Assembly (NCBI GenBank): GCA_018061105.1
Contig: JAGOUU010000008.1
Span: forward strand, 1-42,029
Reading direction: 5' to 3'
Source of the DNA: Gammaproteobacteria bacterium
GTDB lineage: Bacteria > Pseudomonadota > Gammaproteobacteria > JAGOUU01
DNA length: 42,029 nucleotides
Shown: piece by piece, positions 8,518-17,372 of the stretch
How positions within the stretch are numbered: position 1 is the first letter of the stretch
Layout of the letters: each line of letters starts with the position of its first letter
Position numbers and translations under genes: made by a program
The notes under the pieces: generated by a model
Seen by the model: the letters and a program-made list of their open reading frames with translations, nothing else
What the model was told of the DNA's origin: nothing
The model's database searches: none

Positions 8518-9579
8518 TTAAACTGCTTCAAAATGTTGAGTAAAAACTTTGTTGCCATAATCGTTAAATTTAAATCTGTTTTGTTCCATAAGATTTAGTT
8601 CTAATATATACAGCCCCTTTTCAGCTATAGGTGGCAAAGTAAAACTGATAATAATATTTTCACTTGGTGCTAAATTATAAGTAAAAAGCTTAGCATAATC
8701 TAAATTTAAATTGCGTATATTTAATAACTCTAATAGATTAGCTGGTTTCTTATTGGGATCGGCAAGATGATCGCAGTATACTTCAGTATTAGGTGTGGGT
8801 TTATTATAGATACATCGTATTAAATAAACGCCGTTATTATTAGGATGAGTAAAAGGTATATTATGATTACTAGTATTAGTGATCTGGGCTTGTAAACTGA
8901 TAGCTTGGTTAACTGGGATCTTATCAGCTAAATTTAGTATTTTTAAATTAGCGCTATAATATCCAGCCCGATAATAATTTTTTGCCCAGTAAGTAAAATT
9001 TTCTGCGGTAGAGTTTATATTATTTTTATTTAGCCAATCTTTATAATCATATAACAAAGTTTTTAGTATTTCTTGTTTACGAAAAGGTAGGAAACCATAA
9101 CTAATCGCAAATTGCTTCAAGGCCTGATCGACAGATTGATTGTCTAATAAAACAGCTATAGCAGACATAATAGAAGTTCTGTCCACTCCATGCTTACAAT
9201 GAATTAATATGGGATTAGGTGAATGCTGTAAGATATCGATAATTTTTATAATATCTTTCGGAGTGGGTAGGCTAGAAGCTGTTAGTTTTATAAATTTTTG
9301 GGTAATGCCACTGATCAGGGCAAATTTATTTTCTTGATTTAACTGTGTAGTATTTAACAATGGCTTATCAGAACGTAAATTTAAAATAGTTTTAATATGG
9401 TAACTTTTTTGCCAATCTTGTAGGTTTTCAAGAGTCGGTTGAGCGCTGCGATAAATTTTATTGGGGATAACAATATTAAAATTATTTAAATAATAAATTT
9501 TATAAATAAAATTTAAAAATATTAATAACAATAAACTTAAAATACAGTATATTATTTTATAAAAATTTCTAACAAGCAT
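8518..9579 (-). CDS. Membrane-anchored tyrosine/dual-specificity phosphatase-like protein
   Basis: The 353-residue protein has one N-terminal transmembrane segment (about 8-31), then a phosphatase domain. It contains IYRSAQPT (about 42-49), NLRSDKP (67-73) and the signature loop HCKHGVDRT with H127, nucleophile C128 and R134, i.e. the C-x5-R motif of cysteine-dependent phosphatases. Residues about 200-353 form an additional C-terminal region rich in beta-type sequence that I do not recognise. The membrane anchor followed by the catalytic domain suggests exposure in the periplasm or outside. It could act on envelope substrates or host phosphotyrosine/phosphoinositide; the sequence does not decide. 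It is convergent with comF, nine bases away. Confidence 0.75.
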   Translation of the reverse strand: MLVRNFYKIIYCILSLLLLIFLNFIYKIYYLNNFNIVIPNKIYRSAQPTLENLQDWQKSYHIKTILNLRSDKPLLNTTQLNQENKFALISGITQKFIKLTASSLPTPKDIIKIIDILQHSPNPILIHCKHGVDRTSIMSAIAVLLDNQSVDQALKQFAISYGFLPFRKQEILKTLLYDYKDWLNKNNINSTAENFTYWAKNYYRAGYYSANLKILNLADKIPVNQAISLQAQITNTSNHNIPFTHPNNNGVYLIRCIYNKPTPNTEVYCDHLADPNKKPANLLELLNIRNLNLDYAKLFTYNLAPSENIIISFTLPPIAEKGLYILELNLMEQNRFKFNDYGNKVFTQHFEAV

Positions 9580-9634
9580 TGTGTTAAGCCAAATTACATT
9601 AATACGAAAAGATATAATATATAAAAATTAAATA

Positions 9635-9949
9635 TTATAATACGTAAGAATGTAAATTTTTTTGCTGCTGTTGTCTTCTAAAATCTTCCTCAAGTTCTTC
9701 TTCTAATTGAAGTATGGCTATAATTTTTTCTTGATATCTTCTGTAGTACCTATTAGAAATTATAGATTGTATTTTAAGATTTCTCTGAATTAAATCTTGT
9801 TCTAAAAGAGCTTGAGTCTGTAAGTGTTTTACTTGTTGCTTAACCTGGTATTCTACAAATAAATTATAGGTTAGTTTATTAATAAACTCCCTTTGATCAA
9901 ATATTTTTTTATTACCGAAAATAAGATTAACAGTAACAGGTTTGCTCAT
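9635..9949 (-). CDS. Hypothetical small coiled-coil protein
   Basis: This 104-residue protein has no family I recognise. Residues about 35-95 are dominated by Gln, Glu, Leu and Arg in a heptad-like pattern (LQTQALLEQDLIQ, LQLEEELEEDFRRQQQQK), so a helical coiled coil is likely. There is no signal peptide or membrane segment. It precedes the phosphatase gene on the same strand by 55 bases and follows two hairpins that separate it from the upstream hydrolase gene. A real gene is plausible from its position and codon use, but expression is uncertain. Confidence 0.5.
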   Translation of the reverse strand: MSKPVTVNLIFGNKKIFDQREFINKLTYNLFVEYQVKQQVKHLQTQALLEQDLIQRNLKIQSIISNRYYRRYQEKIIAILQLEEELEEDFRRQQQQKNLHSYVL

Positions 9950-9961
9950 GCCAGCATTCTG

Positions 9962-9987
9962 CGATTAAATAGTTTATTATTTAATCG
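9962..9987. terminator. Hairpin upstream of the coiled-coil gene
   Basis: CGATTAAATA and TATTTAATCG form a perfect 10-base-pair stem with a six-base loop (GTTTAT). The stem is AT-rich and no long T-run follows, so it may be a regulatory hairpin in the leader of the 9635-9949 gene rather than a terminator. Confidence 0.35.
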
Positions 9988-10023
9988 TAGCAATGATTAG
10001 CAATATTGCAAAATAGAAAATTC

Positions 10024-10059
10024 AACTTGAGCTTCTTAATAAAATAAGTCGCTCAAGTT
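10024..10059 (-). terminator. Candidate terminator after the hydrolase gene
   Basis: AACTTGAGC and GCTCAAGTT form a perfect nine-pair stem with an 18-base loop, 32 bases beyond the hydrolase stop. On the minus strand it is followed by GAATTTTC, a modest T-rich tail. Confidence 0.5.
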
Positions 10060-10090
10060 TTGGATGGTGGTAATAAGAAAAAAAGTAAAT

Positions 10091-11461
10091 TTATTGCGGG
10101 ATTGATCTGGCATGAAAATCAATAAAATGAGCTGCGTTTTCGTCTGGGTAGGTGCTTTTACAAACATTGTGAGCAACAGTGCTACCTAGAAGATAAGGAT
10201 AATGTAGTAAAAAAGGTGTTTGTATCACCATATCTCGCTTAGCTCTCACATCTGCTGTTGAGTGATGAGCCAAATAACTATACATGGAAGTACAATGTGG
10301 AATTACATTATCTTTTGGAGTTACAGCAACAGCAATTGCTTCAGGTTTTAAACTTAAAGCAGCTCTACCGGCATGCATTTCACATTGTGTCCATCTAAGT
10401 ATACTTCGTAACCAGACGCCGATGAATGTAGCATCTGTTTTTCTTTTATCATCAGGAGTAAATGCTCCTCCTCTTGGGTATAAGAAAAAGGCACCTATTT
10501 TATAAAAAGAACGATCATTGTACACTTTAATTGTGATGCCGCGTTGTTGAAAATATTCAGCAACTAGAGTCGCGGTTGCACCGCCTAAAGAATGTCCATC
10601 TAAAGTAATATCTTTTACACCACGAGCTAATAACGCTTTGACTTGAGTGATCCCGTCACTGACTATGTCCCAGGCAGAAGTTGCGAGACCACTGCTTTGT
10701 TGTACACCACGAGGATTATAGAAGATAATATTTGCGCGAGTCTTCTCATAATACGTACGAGTCTCATCACTATCTTCTCTATGAATAGTGCCGCCATTTC
10801 CTTGTAATCTTATAATATAGCTAGTCGGCGCTTTTCTATCTTGAGATTGGGATATAATCTCATGAGTTTCAATTGATGTTCCATCTAAATAATTGGGTAA
10901 AAAATATTTCTTGCTGGGTTGTAATGCTGACGGCTGAAAAGATGGTATTGTAAAGTATCCAGCTGGCAAGATTATACTATACAAAAAAGCGCCAATTATC
11001 CTTCGTGGATAAGATAAAGCAATTTGAATTGGTGCTGTCAATAGGTGTAGGTATAACTTTGCCAACGCGGTTAAGCGTACAGAAGTCGTTATTCTTTTTC
11101 CAAATAGTAACTCAGCATTATTTGTAATACTTGCTATAAAGTCATTGCCTACCAATAGCCCGCAAACTCTTTTAAAAGTTTCTCTGAGAAAAAATAAGGG
11201 TGTGCCTAGCCATTTTTTTAGACCGCTACTATTTTGCCAAAAGCTAATGACACTCAGGCCAAATAAACGTTTTAGATAGAATCCTAATAGATGTAGCATT
11301 TCTCCTTTTTTTATCAATATTAGTTGAGCAATAAGCTTGCCTATCGTCAAAAGCGGCAGCACTGCAACAGCCACAGCTAATAATAAAGGCATGCTAAGCA
11401 AAGTAATAAGTTTATATAATTGGATCTTCCAGAATCTAAGAGTTTGTATTTTTTTAGTCAT
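10091..11461 (-). CDS. Membrane-anchored alpha/beta serine hydrolase (lipase-like), candidate secreted effector
   Basis: The 456-residue protein begins with one or two hydrophobic segments (about 18-50) and further hydrophobic stretches up to residue 175. An alpha/beta hydrolase domain follows. It has the strand YIIRLQGNGGT, the nucleophile elbow DGHSLGGA with S291, a likely acid D384 in TPKDNVIP and a likely base near H445/H450 (AAHFIDFH). The arrangement resembles lipase/serine-hydrolase proteins that Legionella-type bacteria send into host cells, but no secretion signal can be proved here. It is monocistronic, with hairpins downstream. Codon use is like the surroundings. A housekeeping esterase is the alternative. 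Confidence 0.65.
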   Translation of the reverse strand: MTKKIQTLRFWKIQLYKLITLLSMPLLLAVAVAVLPLLTIGKLIAQLILIKKGEMLHLLGFYLKRLFGLSVISFWQNSSGLKKWLGTPLFFLRETFKRVCGLLVGNDFIASITNNAELLFGKRITTSVRLTALAKLYLHLLTAPIQIALSYPRRIIGAFLYSIILPAGYFTIPSFQPSALQPSKKYFLPNYLDGTSIETHEIISQSQDRKAPTSYIIRLQGNGGTIHREDSDETRTYYEKTRANIIFYNPRGVQQSSGLATSAWDIVSDGITQVKALLARGVKDITLDGHSLGGATATLVAEYFQQRGITIKVYNDRSFYKIGAFFLYPRGGAFTPDDKRKTDATFIGVWLRSILRWTQCEMHAGRAALSLKPEAIAVAVTPKDNVIPHCTSMYSYLAHHSTADVRAKRDMVIQTPFLLHYPYLLGSTVAHNVCKSTYPDENAAHFIDFHARSIPQ

Positions 11462-11636
11462 AAGTGCCTATGTGAGAAGAAATTTAAATGACAGAGTATA
11501 GCAGAATTTAATGAACACAAAATGAATATAAAATGAACAGATCTTTTAATATCAAAAAGTTAACTTATAATTGTCTTATAGCGTCTATTAATTATTAACT
11601 ATAACTATAATTATTGTTATCACTTAAGGAGTGCAC

Positions 11637-12188
11637 ATGCATAAATACAAAATAGGAATTATAATCGGTAGTCTTAGAAAAGATTCTATCAATCGCAAGT
11701 TAGCTGAGGCTCTAATTCCATTGGCCCCTAGATTAGATTTTAAAATTTTCCCAATAGGAGACTTACCTCTATATAATCAAGATCATGACGATAACCCAGC
11801 AGATACGGTAAAAAGGCTAAAATCTGCTATAACCTCTGTAGACGGTATTTTGTTTGTTACGCCAGAGTATAATAGATCGATACCAGGAGTATTAAAAAAC
11901 GCTCTGGATCATGCTTCTCGTCCTTATGGTCAGAATGCTTGGGCAGGTAAGCCAGCAGGTATCTTGGGGTGTTCGATTGGTGCAGCTGGTACGGCTTTAG
12001 CTCAGCAACACTTAAGAAATATAGTATCTTACCTAGATATGCCAACGATGTCGCAACCTGAAGCTTATTTGCACATTAAAGAAGATTTTTTTACTCCAGA
12101 TGGGCAGATAGGTCCTAACAGTAAAAAATTTATTCAAGATTGGCTAAGTAAATACGCAGATTGGGTAAAAAATATTCTGCCTAGTTAG
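11637..12188 (+). CDS. NAD(P)H-dependent FMN reductase
   Basis: The flavodoxin-like protein (183 residues) has the FMN-phosphate loop GSLRKDSINRKLA near the N-terminus and the TPEYNRSIPGVLKNALDHASRP motif of the ChrR/YieF/AzoR-like NADPH-dependent FMN reductases. Such enzymes reduce quinones, chromate or azo compounds through bound FMN. I choose the ATG at 11637, because AAGGAG at 11626-11631 sits five bases before it. The GTG at 11631 overlaps that ribosome site and is not a credible start. Confidence 0.88.
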   Translation: MHKYKIGIIIGSLRKDSINRKLAEALIPLAPRLDFKIFPIGDLPLYNQDHDDNPADTVKRLKSAITSVDGILFVTPEYNRSIPGVLKNALDHASRPYGQNAWAGKPAGILGCSIGAAGTALAQQHLRNIVSYLDMPTMSQPEAYLHIKEDFFTPDGQIGPNSKKFIQDWLSKYADWVKNILPS

Positions 12189-12553
12189 TTTTTAAAAATT
12201 GAACTATAATGCTCCGGTTTAAGTATTTCTTAACGGTGATCTTGTTTAAAGCTGTTTTAAAGCTGCCTTCAGTATTGGCAAGCACTCTTTTTGAACAGCG
12301 ATCTGTTGTAGGATCACTTTCATTGTAATGATTCTTTAGTTAGATCTTGTAATTTGTTTATAGCGACTTTTGAATTCATATTAGATTGCTTAGCTCGTAA
12401 AAATTATTGGTTTTGCATAACTGCTCCCGTTATTATCTCTTTATTAAAAGAGTCCACCTTATCTTACCAAAAGTAAAAAATACTTTACGTAAACTTAAAT
12501 TGAATTTACCATCAAAGAGACAAATAAAAATTGCTATTGTTAGGAGACATGTT
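12189..12553. other. Intergenic region without recognisable gene
   Basis: This stretch follows the FMN reductase and precedes the chosen start of the repeat protein. The second half is open in the frame of the downstream gene back to a TTG at 12407 and would add 49 basic residues. I see no RNA gene. Short near-repeats (two copies of AAAGCTG at about 12250-12266) and a GTGATC/GATCAC pair are too weak to name. Confidence 0.4.
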
Positions 12554-13699
12554 ATGTCATGTATGTCATGGGAAGTTATCGGCAGTTTAATTAAGCACTT
12601 TTCAGATTCTTCAGATCTTAGAGATTCGGAGATTAAATTTATCAATAGAGGGCGTCATCAGATTCTTAGCGAAATATTAATTATGCAATACAGTAAAAAA
12701 AGATTTTGTATTAAATTAAGTGCTCCCAATACAGAAGCGTATAAAACTTTTTTTCGCAGAGCAAGAGGTGAAGCAAGAGACAGTAGATTTCTAGAGCCGA
12801 ATGAAGATGAAAGCAAAGATTGTAGTCTTTGTATTTCATCAGAACAACCAGAGGTTCTGGGCGTTATTCTTGAGACAATAAAAAGATTACATCCTCGTGT
12901 AGCAGATCGTTTAGATCAAGTATATGAAGCATTTTCTTTAGATGATACTATAAATTACACTATGCCTCGCTGGATAATAACTGTAGAATCTACAGAAATA
13001 TTGTTTCGTTGTACAAGTCCTGAGCCGTTAATTACGGAAATAAATATTCTCAAATGTGATAATGAGTATTACGTCAAGATCCTTTTATCTCATGAGGATG
13101 CGTGCCGTGCTTTTAGTGCTGTTGTAAATGCTTTTGGTGAGTCGTGTGCTATTGGAAAATACATTCAAGTTCAAACAAAGCAAAAGAATGTGTTAGGAAT
13201 TATATTTCAGATTGTCCAATCAATTCAATCAGATTTTTCAGAGATAAGTACAATCATTTCTAGCAAGTTATCATTAGATCTTTCAGACAAGTTTACTATG
13301 CCTGCTTGGGTAATAACAGGTAGTATCGTTAACCCTTTACCTATTTATGGTTATTATGACTATATACAAGCATCTATTATGTTTCAAAGTACTCATTCAG
13401 ATAATCCGATCAAAAGTGTGCTGTTAAGCAAAAAGCGTACAGACGGTGAATATACACTGTTAATTAATGGCATAAAAACATCTAAAGATTTGAGACAAAT
13501 TATTATTGCCTTGCGGGCTTTATTAGGAATTAAAAATAGTTTTTTTGATGAAATAAAAGATAGAATTTGCCAAGAACTAAGCATCAGCACATTTGATTTA
13601 AGTGCTTATGTTAGAGAAACCACAACTAAGCTATATTCCACTTATGAACAGGAAGATTTTGATTATAGTTATCAAGCCCAGGCAAAATTAAGAGGCTAG
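12554..13699 (+). CDS. Protein of three diverged tandem repeats, unknown function
   Basis: No known family is recognised. The ATG at 12554 is preceded seven bases away by TAGGAG, giving 381 residues; an open extension reaches a TTG at 12407. The protein is built of three related units of about 105-130 residues. Each begins with an M-x-W or M-P-x-W motif: MSWEVIGS (4-11), MPRWIITVES (137-146), MPAWVITGS (249-257). Each continues with a beta-type segment (about 28-60, 149-180, 274-305) and ends in a helical segment, best seen as VLGVILETIK (101-110) against VLGIIFQIVQ (213-222). The units have diverged strongly. There is no signal peptide or membrane segment. It stands alone next to transposon remains, so acquisition or effector status is possible but inferred. 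Confidence 0.6.
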   Translation: MSCMSWEVIGSLIKHFSDSSDLRDSEIKFINRGRHQILSEILIMQYSKKRFCIKLSAPNTEAYKTFFRRARGEARDSRFLEPNEDESKDCSLCISSEQPEVLGVILETIKRLHPRVADRLDQVYEAFSLDDTINYTMPRWIITVESTEILFRCTSPEPLITEINILKCDNEYYVKILLSHEDACRAFSAVVNAFGESCAIGKYIQVQTKQKNVLGIIFQIVQSIQSDFSEISTIISSKLSLDLSDKFTMPAWVITGSIVNPLPIYGYYDYIQASIMFQSTHSDNPIKSVLLSKKRTDGEYTLLINGIKTSKDLRQIIIALRALLGIKNSFFDEIKDRICQELSISTFDLSAYVRETTTKLYSTYEQEDFDYSYQAQAKLRG

Positions 13700-13873
13700 T
13701 TGTCAAGAAAGTAAGGGACTGCCCAGCTGAAAATATGGCTATAATAAGAAAATTAATCTTAAATTTGCTCAAAGTATATAAAAATAAGCGTAAAGATCCG
13801 AGTAGTATTAATGCGCTCAGGCATACAGCCTCATGGTCTGATGAGGCGCTTAATGATATCTTGTTGGCTGTGT
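13700..13873 (+). pseudogene. ISAs1-family transposase, C-terminal remnant
   Basis: The frame reads KVRDCPAENMAIIRKLILNL and continues LLKVYKNKRKDPSS to a stop at 13873. This matches the end of ISAs1-type DDE transposases, where APENFAxLRKxALNLL is a conserved block. Only about 50 codons remain and the catalytic domain is absent. The fragment begins in the last codons of the preceding gene. Confidence 0.6.
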
Positions 13874-13900
13874 AGATGACTCTTCATCAAATGGCCCTGA

Positions 13901-14266
13901 AAAAAGTTACTCTCAAAATACCGTGGGTTGTGGCAAGTTGAGCAAACCTTTAGAATTGCAAAAAGCAATTTAGAAATAAGGCTGGTGTTTCACTATACAA
14001 CAAGGAGAATCAAATCACATTTTATAATATGTTATATAGCATTAGCACTTATAAGATATGTGGAGTATGAATTAAAAGTGCAGGGTTTGCATATACCTTG
14101 TGAACAACTCCATGCCTTGTTAGATAAAATACGTAAAGTAAGATTAATTGACTCAAAAAACGAACTATTTGAAGTGCTCGAAGATCAACCTGTAGAGCTT
14201 ATCCCGGCATATCATGCACTAAAGATTAAACCCCCAAAGAAATTTCAATATATACCTGCAACATAG
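13901..14266 (+). pseudogene. IS4/IS1634-type transposase, C-terminal remnant
   Basis: About 120 codons remain, starting KYRGLWQVEQTFRIAKSNLE and containing the conserved C-terminal part (HYTTRRIKSHFIICYIALAL). The YxGLWxVEQxFR block carries the last catalytic glutamate (YREK-like motif) of IS4-superfamily transposases, especially the IS1634 group. The N-terminal and central DDE regions are missing and the frame is closed by TGA at 13898-13900, so it is a dead remnant. No terminal inverted repeat was found. Confidence 0.75.
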
Positions 14267-14664
14267 CCCTTGACACTTTGATTGTATAAATTACTAGGAG
14301 TTGTTGTGCCTCAAATTTGCTGCAGGCCGCATTCTATCTGATGTATGCTTTAGAGTTGCCGAAGTCGAGAAAAATTTAAATATTCAAAAAATAATCAAGG
14401 TGGGTTTAATTGACGCTTACAGCAATGATACAATTTGCGACAGCTAAGCAGCTATTTTATATTTATGGGGGGTCTTGGGAATGACCCGTTATTGAGAAAA
14501 ATGAAAGGCATAAATCGGCTAAAGATAAAACTGTATAATCTATTAAGACTTGACGGCTAAGACCAATATTTGTTCAATTTGAAATTAGGGTCCAAGTGCA
14601 TAACCGGTCCAAAAGTCCCATTCGTTTCCTTTTAAAATCATGACCATTAAAAATGGAGTTTAAT
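14267..14664. other. Non-coding gap between transposase remnant and recombinase
   Basis: About 400 bases without a credible gene. It is somewhat less AT-rich than the flanks and probably holds decayed mobile-element DNA or the downstream flank of the recombinase. No direct repeat of the tRNA-Phe 3' end, inverted repeat pair or RNA gene could be seen. Confidence 0.4.
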
Positions 14665-15918
14665 TTACTGATTTGTATCATTAGCCATACATTCAGGTAC
14701 GATCTTTTTTCTTTTCGCTGAGGCATTACGTTCGCGCTTTTCAACATCAATGTACTTATCTGTTATAGCACCAGAACTATGACCAGCATCATCTCTGACA
14801 TGTTCACGCGGTCTTATTTTTACATCATCGGAAATACCAGTATGACGTAGCCAATGTGCTGTAGCAGCCATGACTTGTTCAGCTTCATCGATTAATCCAT
14901 GTGATTTAAGTCGCTCGGCGGCTTGATCAAAACATTCTTGTACTAACTCTCTTATGGTACGAACACTTTTCATTGCACCCTTACCAGTTAATTTTGGGAT
15001 CAGTGGGGTCTTGTCGCCAGGTGAGGGCAGAGATGTTAAGCCTAAACTTTGACGAAATCGTTTGAAAGCTTTTAACATATCATTGCTAACAGAAACAATT
15101 CGTTCTTTATTGCCTTTGCCAATTGTTTTAAACCACCATAAACCATCAGGATCTCTAAAAAAATCGCCCATAGTTGGCGTCCATCGTTTACTGGCTGATA
15201 ATTCAGAAATTCTAAGATACATTCCATATAGGGCAGACATTATAAATAATGTTCTATGATGCTTGTCAGGATTTTCTTGTGCCATTATTTCAGCTGTTTC
15301 AATTACATAACCCCATTGTAAATCTGATAATTTGCGGATTATATGAGATGATTTATTTTCTTTGCGGAAATATTTGTTCTTTTGTCTTATTTGAAGTGCT
15401 GGATTAATTTCTGTATGATTTTCCTGAATCAAAAAATTATAGAAGCTACTGATTACAGAAAATATTTCACGGAATGCTTTTTCAGATAAAGAATAATCAT
15501 CTGTATTTGATATTTTACCTTTTGCTACTTCAACTTTACTATAAGTAACAACAAAAGGTCGCCAATCTTGATTCGGTATTCTTTTACCATTCGCATCAAT
15601 AAATCTGGGGACTTTTTTGTTACCAATCCATGATTTTGGTGGGTTTTTGCAGAAATCTAAGTATAGTTCAAAATCGGCACGTCTTAACTCTTTTAGCTGT
15701 TTATGTGCTTTTATGTGACACCATTGTAGTAAGCGTTCAACTTCTCTTCGATACGCGTTGAACGTAGCATCATTACCACGAAACATCAATAAAAACTCGC
15801 GCGCGTAATTATAATCATCAAAATTATCCATATCCATATCTAGTTCATATACTAGCTCATTATTTAGCAGATTTTGCAAGCTATCAAATAATGGTTTTGG
15901 ACATGTTGATTTGCTCAT
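14665..15918 (-). CDS. Tyrosine recombinase / phage-type integrase
   Basis: The 417-residue protein has an N-terminal SAM-like DNA-binding part (about 40-180) and a C-terminal catalytic domain with a full residue set. These are R236 in MYLRISEL, K268 in IGKGNKER, H355 and R358 in HWLRHTGIS, H380 in AGHSS and Y389 in TDKYI. It would cut and rejoin DNA by a 3'-phosphotyrosine link. It appears intact and is more GC-rich than its surroundings. It sits among transposase and helicase scars about 3.3 kb from tRNA-Phe, a classical integration target, but no duplicated attachment sequence was found. A role as resident XerC/D is unlikely (too long, context mobile). Confidence 0.85.
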   Translation of the reverse strand: MSKSTCPKPLFDSLQNLLNNELVYELDMDMDNFDDYNYAREFLLMFRGNDATFNAYRREVERLLQWCHIKAHKQLKELRRADFELYLDFCKNPPKSWIGNKKVPRFIDANGKRIPNQDWRPFVVTYSKVEVAKGKISNTDDYSLSEKAFREIFSVISSFYNFLIQENHTEINPALQIRQKNKYFRKENKSSHIIRKLSDLQWGYVIETAEIMAQENPDKHHRTLFIMSALYGMYLRISELSASKRWTPTMGDFFRDPDGLWWFKTIGKGNKERIVSVSNDMLKAFKRFRQSLGLTSLPSPGDKTPLIPKLTGKGAMKSVRTIRELVQECFDQAAERLKSHGLIDEAEQVMAATAHWLRHTGISDDVKIRPREHVRDDAGHSSGAITDKYIDVEKRERNASAKRKKIVPECMANDTNQ

Positions 15919-16241
15919 TTTGAATGGTCCCTTGATGTGCTAATAAAATTTAATAGTTGTTGTTCGGGTATATTCTATTCATTTTTTTAAATAGCTGATA
16001 GTAATCTTTATCAGCGTTGTATAGTGTAGCCTAATTTTTTATAACCTTTTATTCTCTTCTCAGACATTCTGACTAATGATTCGACATTATTATCTGCGTA
16101 ATCATAAACAATGACTTCTTTTTTGCTATGATATGTTCGATGCAATCTGCCAGAAAATAGCTAGCTTTTCATTCTCTAAAATCCCAAGACGATTTTCTAG
16201 TATTTTAATATGTTGTTCAATATCCTCAATACGTTCCATGA
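15919..16241 (-). other. Gap holding the helicase scar and a 37-codon ORF
   Basis: The part next to the recombinase start (15919-16010) shows nothing but AT-rich leader. From 16011 on it contains the helicase remnant described separately. It also holds a small minus-strand ORF at 16126-16239 (MERIEDIEQHIKILENRLG..., coiled-coil-like) that overlaps the remnant in another frame and starts three bases after the stop of the 16242 gene. Whether it is translated is unknown. Confidence 0.4.
16011..16160 (-). pseudogene. Superfamily II helicase, C-terminal remnant
   Basis: A 49-codon frame reads SGRLHRTYHSKKEVIVYDYA and continues to MSEKRIKGYKKLGYTIQR before a stop. This is the motif VI region (GRLHR) and the characteristic C-terminus (VYDYxD...RxxGYKxxGY) of DEAD/DEAH helicases of the type found with restriction and mobile-element proteins. 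All upstream helicase motifs are gone; an in-frame stop at 16161-16163 precedes it. It marks a deletion within former mobile DNA. Confidence 0.65.
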
Positions 16242-17345
16242 TTAATCTAAATTTACAATAGCTAAAGCTGCACGTACGTTATCTACAGGATTAATAAAAT
16301 CACCACTTAAATATAAGTCATTATTGACATATGATAAATTGGTAACATTGCCATCAAACTTTTGCAGTATTTTAAAATCTTTATTTTCCATATTAAGTAA
16401 GACCAGTTCAGTAGCTTTATCATCCACTGCAGAATAATTATTTTCGTGATTAAGTAACATTAATAATCTATTGTTTTTAAATGATTGGAAATCATTTAAT
16501 TCGGTATTAAATGGCAATAAAAAATCAACCCAAGACTGTAAATCGAATGTAACCCATAACTTATGGTAATTTTTTTGTTCATTTTTTACTGTTACAGCAA
16601 AAATGTTTGTATTATTAAATACCTTATCAATTCTATCGTTGTTAAATGGAATCGCAGTTTTACTCCAGTGAATGAAGTCATTCGAAACAAAAAATATTAC
16701 TGCTGATAGACTAGGGACATATTGTAATGAAATAAATTCATTAAAAACCTCTCCTACATATTTATGTTCTATATTGAAATCCCAAGATGCCCATGTCCAT
16801 GGGAATGGAAGTTCATGGGTTGTCCATTGAAATCCATCATTGGAACTATAAATAATATTTTTAAGATTAGTTGGAAAATTTTGATAAAAATCATATACAA
16901 TTAAATTATCTACCCCATGTAATTTTATTCTATTTAGAATTACATCATAGCTATTCGTGATAAAATGTTGTGTCTGCCATGATTTAATGTCTTTTGTTGT
17001 TGATACAAAAGTCCCTAGCCCTTCGGCATTTAACAACGCAGCAATCGTATTGTTGGGACCACTAGCAATATCTAAAAGTTCATTTGTTAAATCAAGTTTA
17101 TAATGCACCCAGCCTAAAGCAGGATCTAATTTGTAATATCCAACTATATTCTTATCGCTTTTTAATCCTTTATAGAATAAAAATTTATCATTCTCATAGA
17201 ATAATGGTCTAAAGATTTTGCTATGAGAAACATCTGGATGTGTAATTACAGTTAGAAAATTAAGTGGATAGCATTTTAGACTACTCAAACATAATATAAT
17301 AGCTATATGTATATGATGGCGAACGGCTTTTAGTTTAATTAGCAT
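16242..17345 (-). CDS. Secreted BNR/sialidase-like repeat protein, unknown function
   Basis: The 367-residue protein starts with a basic stretch and a hydrophobic segment (about 10-30) suggesting a signal peptide or anchor. The rest shows at least four copies of a short motif close to the BNR/Asp-box pattern S-x-D-x-x-x-W: STTKDIKSWQTQHF, SSNDGFQWTTHELPF, VSNDFIHWSKTAIPF and VTFDLQSWVDFLLPF. Such motifs form beta-propeller turns in sialidases and carbohydrate-binding proteins. No catalytic arginine triad is evident, so a binding or structural role is more likely than sialidase activity. It follows the AAA-ATPase gene by 27 bases on the same strand and may be co-transcribed. Confidence 0.55.
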   Translation of the reverse strand: MLIKLKAVRHHIHIAIILCLSSLKCYPLNFLTVITHPDVSHSKIFRPLFYENDKFLFYKGLKSDKNIVGYYKLDPALGWVHYKLDLTNELLDIASGPNNTIAALLNAEGLGTFVSTTKDIKSWQTQHFITNSYDVILNRIKLHGVDNLIVYDFYQNFPTNLKNIIYSSNDGFQWTTHELPFPWTWASWDFNIEHKYVGEVFNEFISLQYVPSLSAVIFFVSNDFIHWSKTAIPFNNDRIDKVFNNTNIFAVTVKNEQKNYHKLWVTFDLQSWVDFLLPFNTELNDFQSFKNNRLLMLLNHENNYSAVDDKATELVLLNMENKDFKILQKFDGNVTNLSYVNNDLYLSGDFINPVDNVRAALAIVNLD

Positions 17346-17372
17346 ATTTTGGGGGCCTTCTATTTAAAATAG

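Noticed and set aside
13700-14664. Duplicate of the tRNA-Phe 3' end as attachment site for the recombinase
   Set aside because: I looked for the T-arm/acceptor sequence in the region beyond the recombinase and found no convincing copy.
16242-17345. True sialidase activity for the BNR-like protein
   Set aside because: Only the short Asp-box-like repeats are visible; the catalytic arginines and tyrosine of sialidases could not be found.
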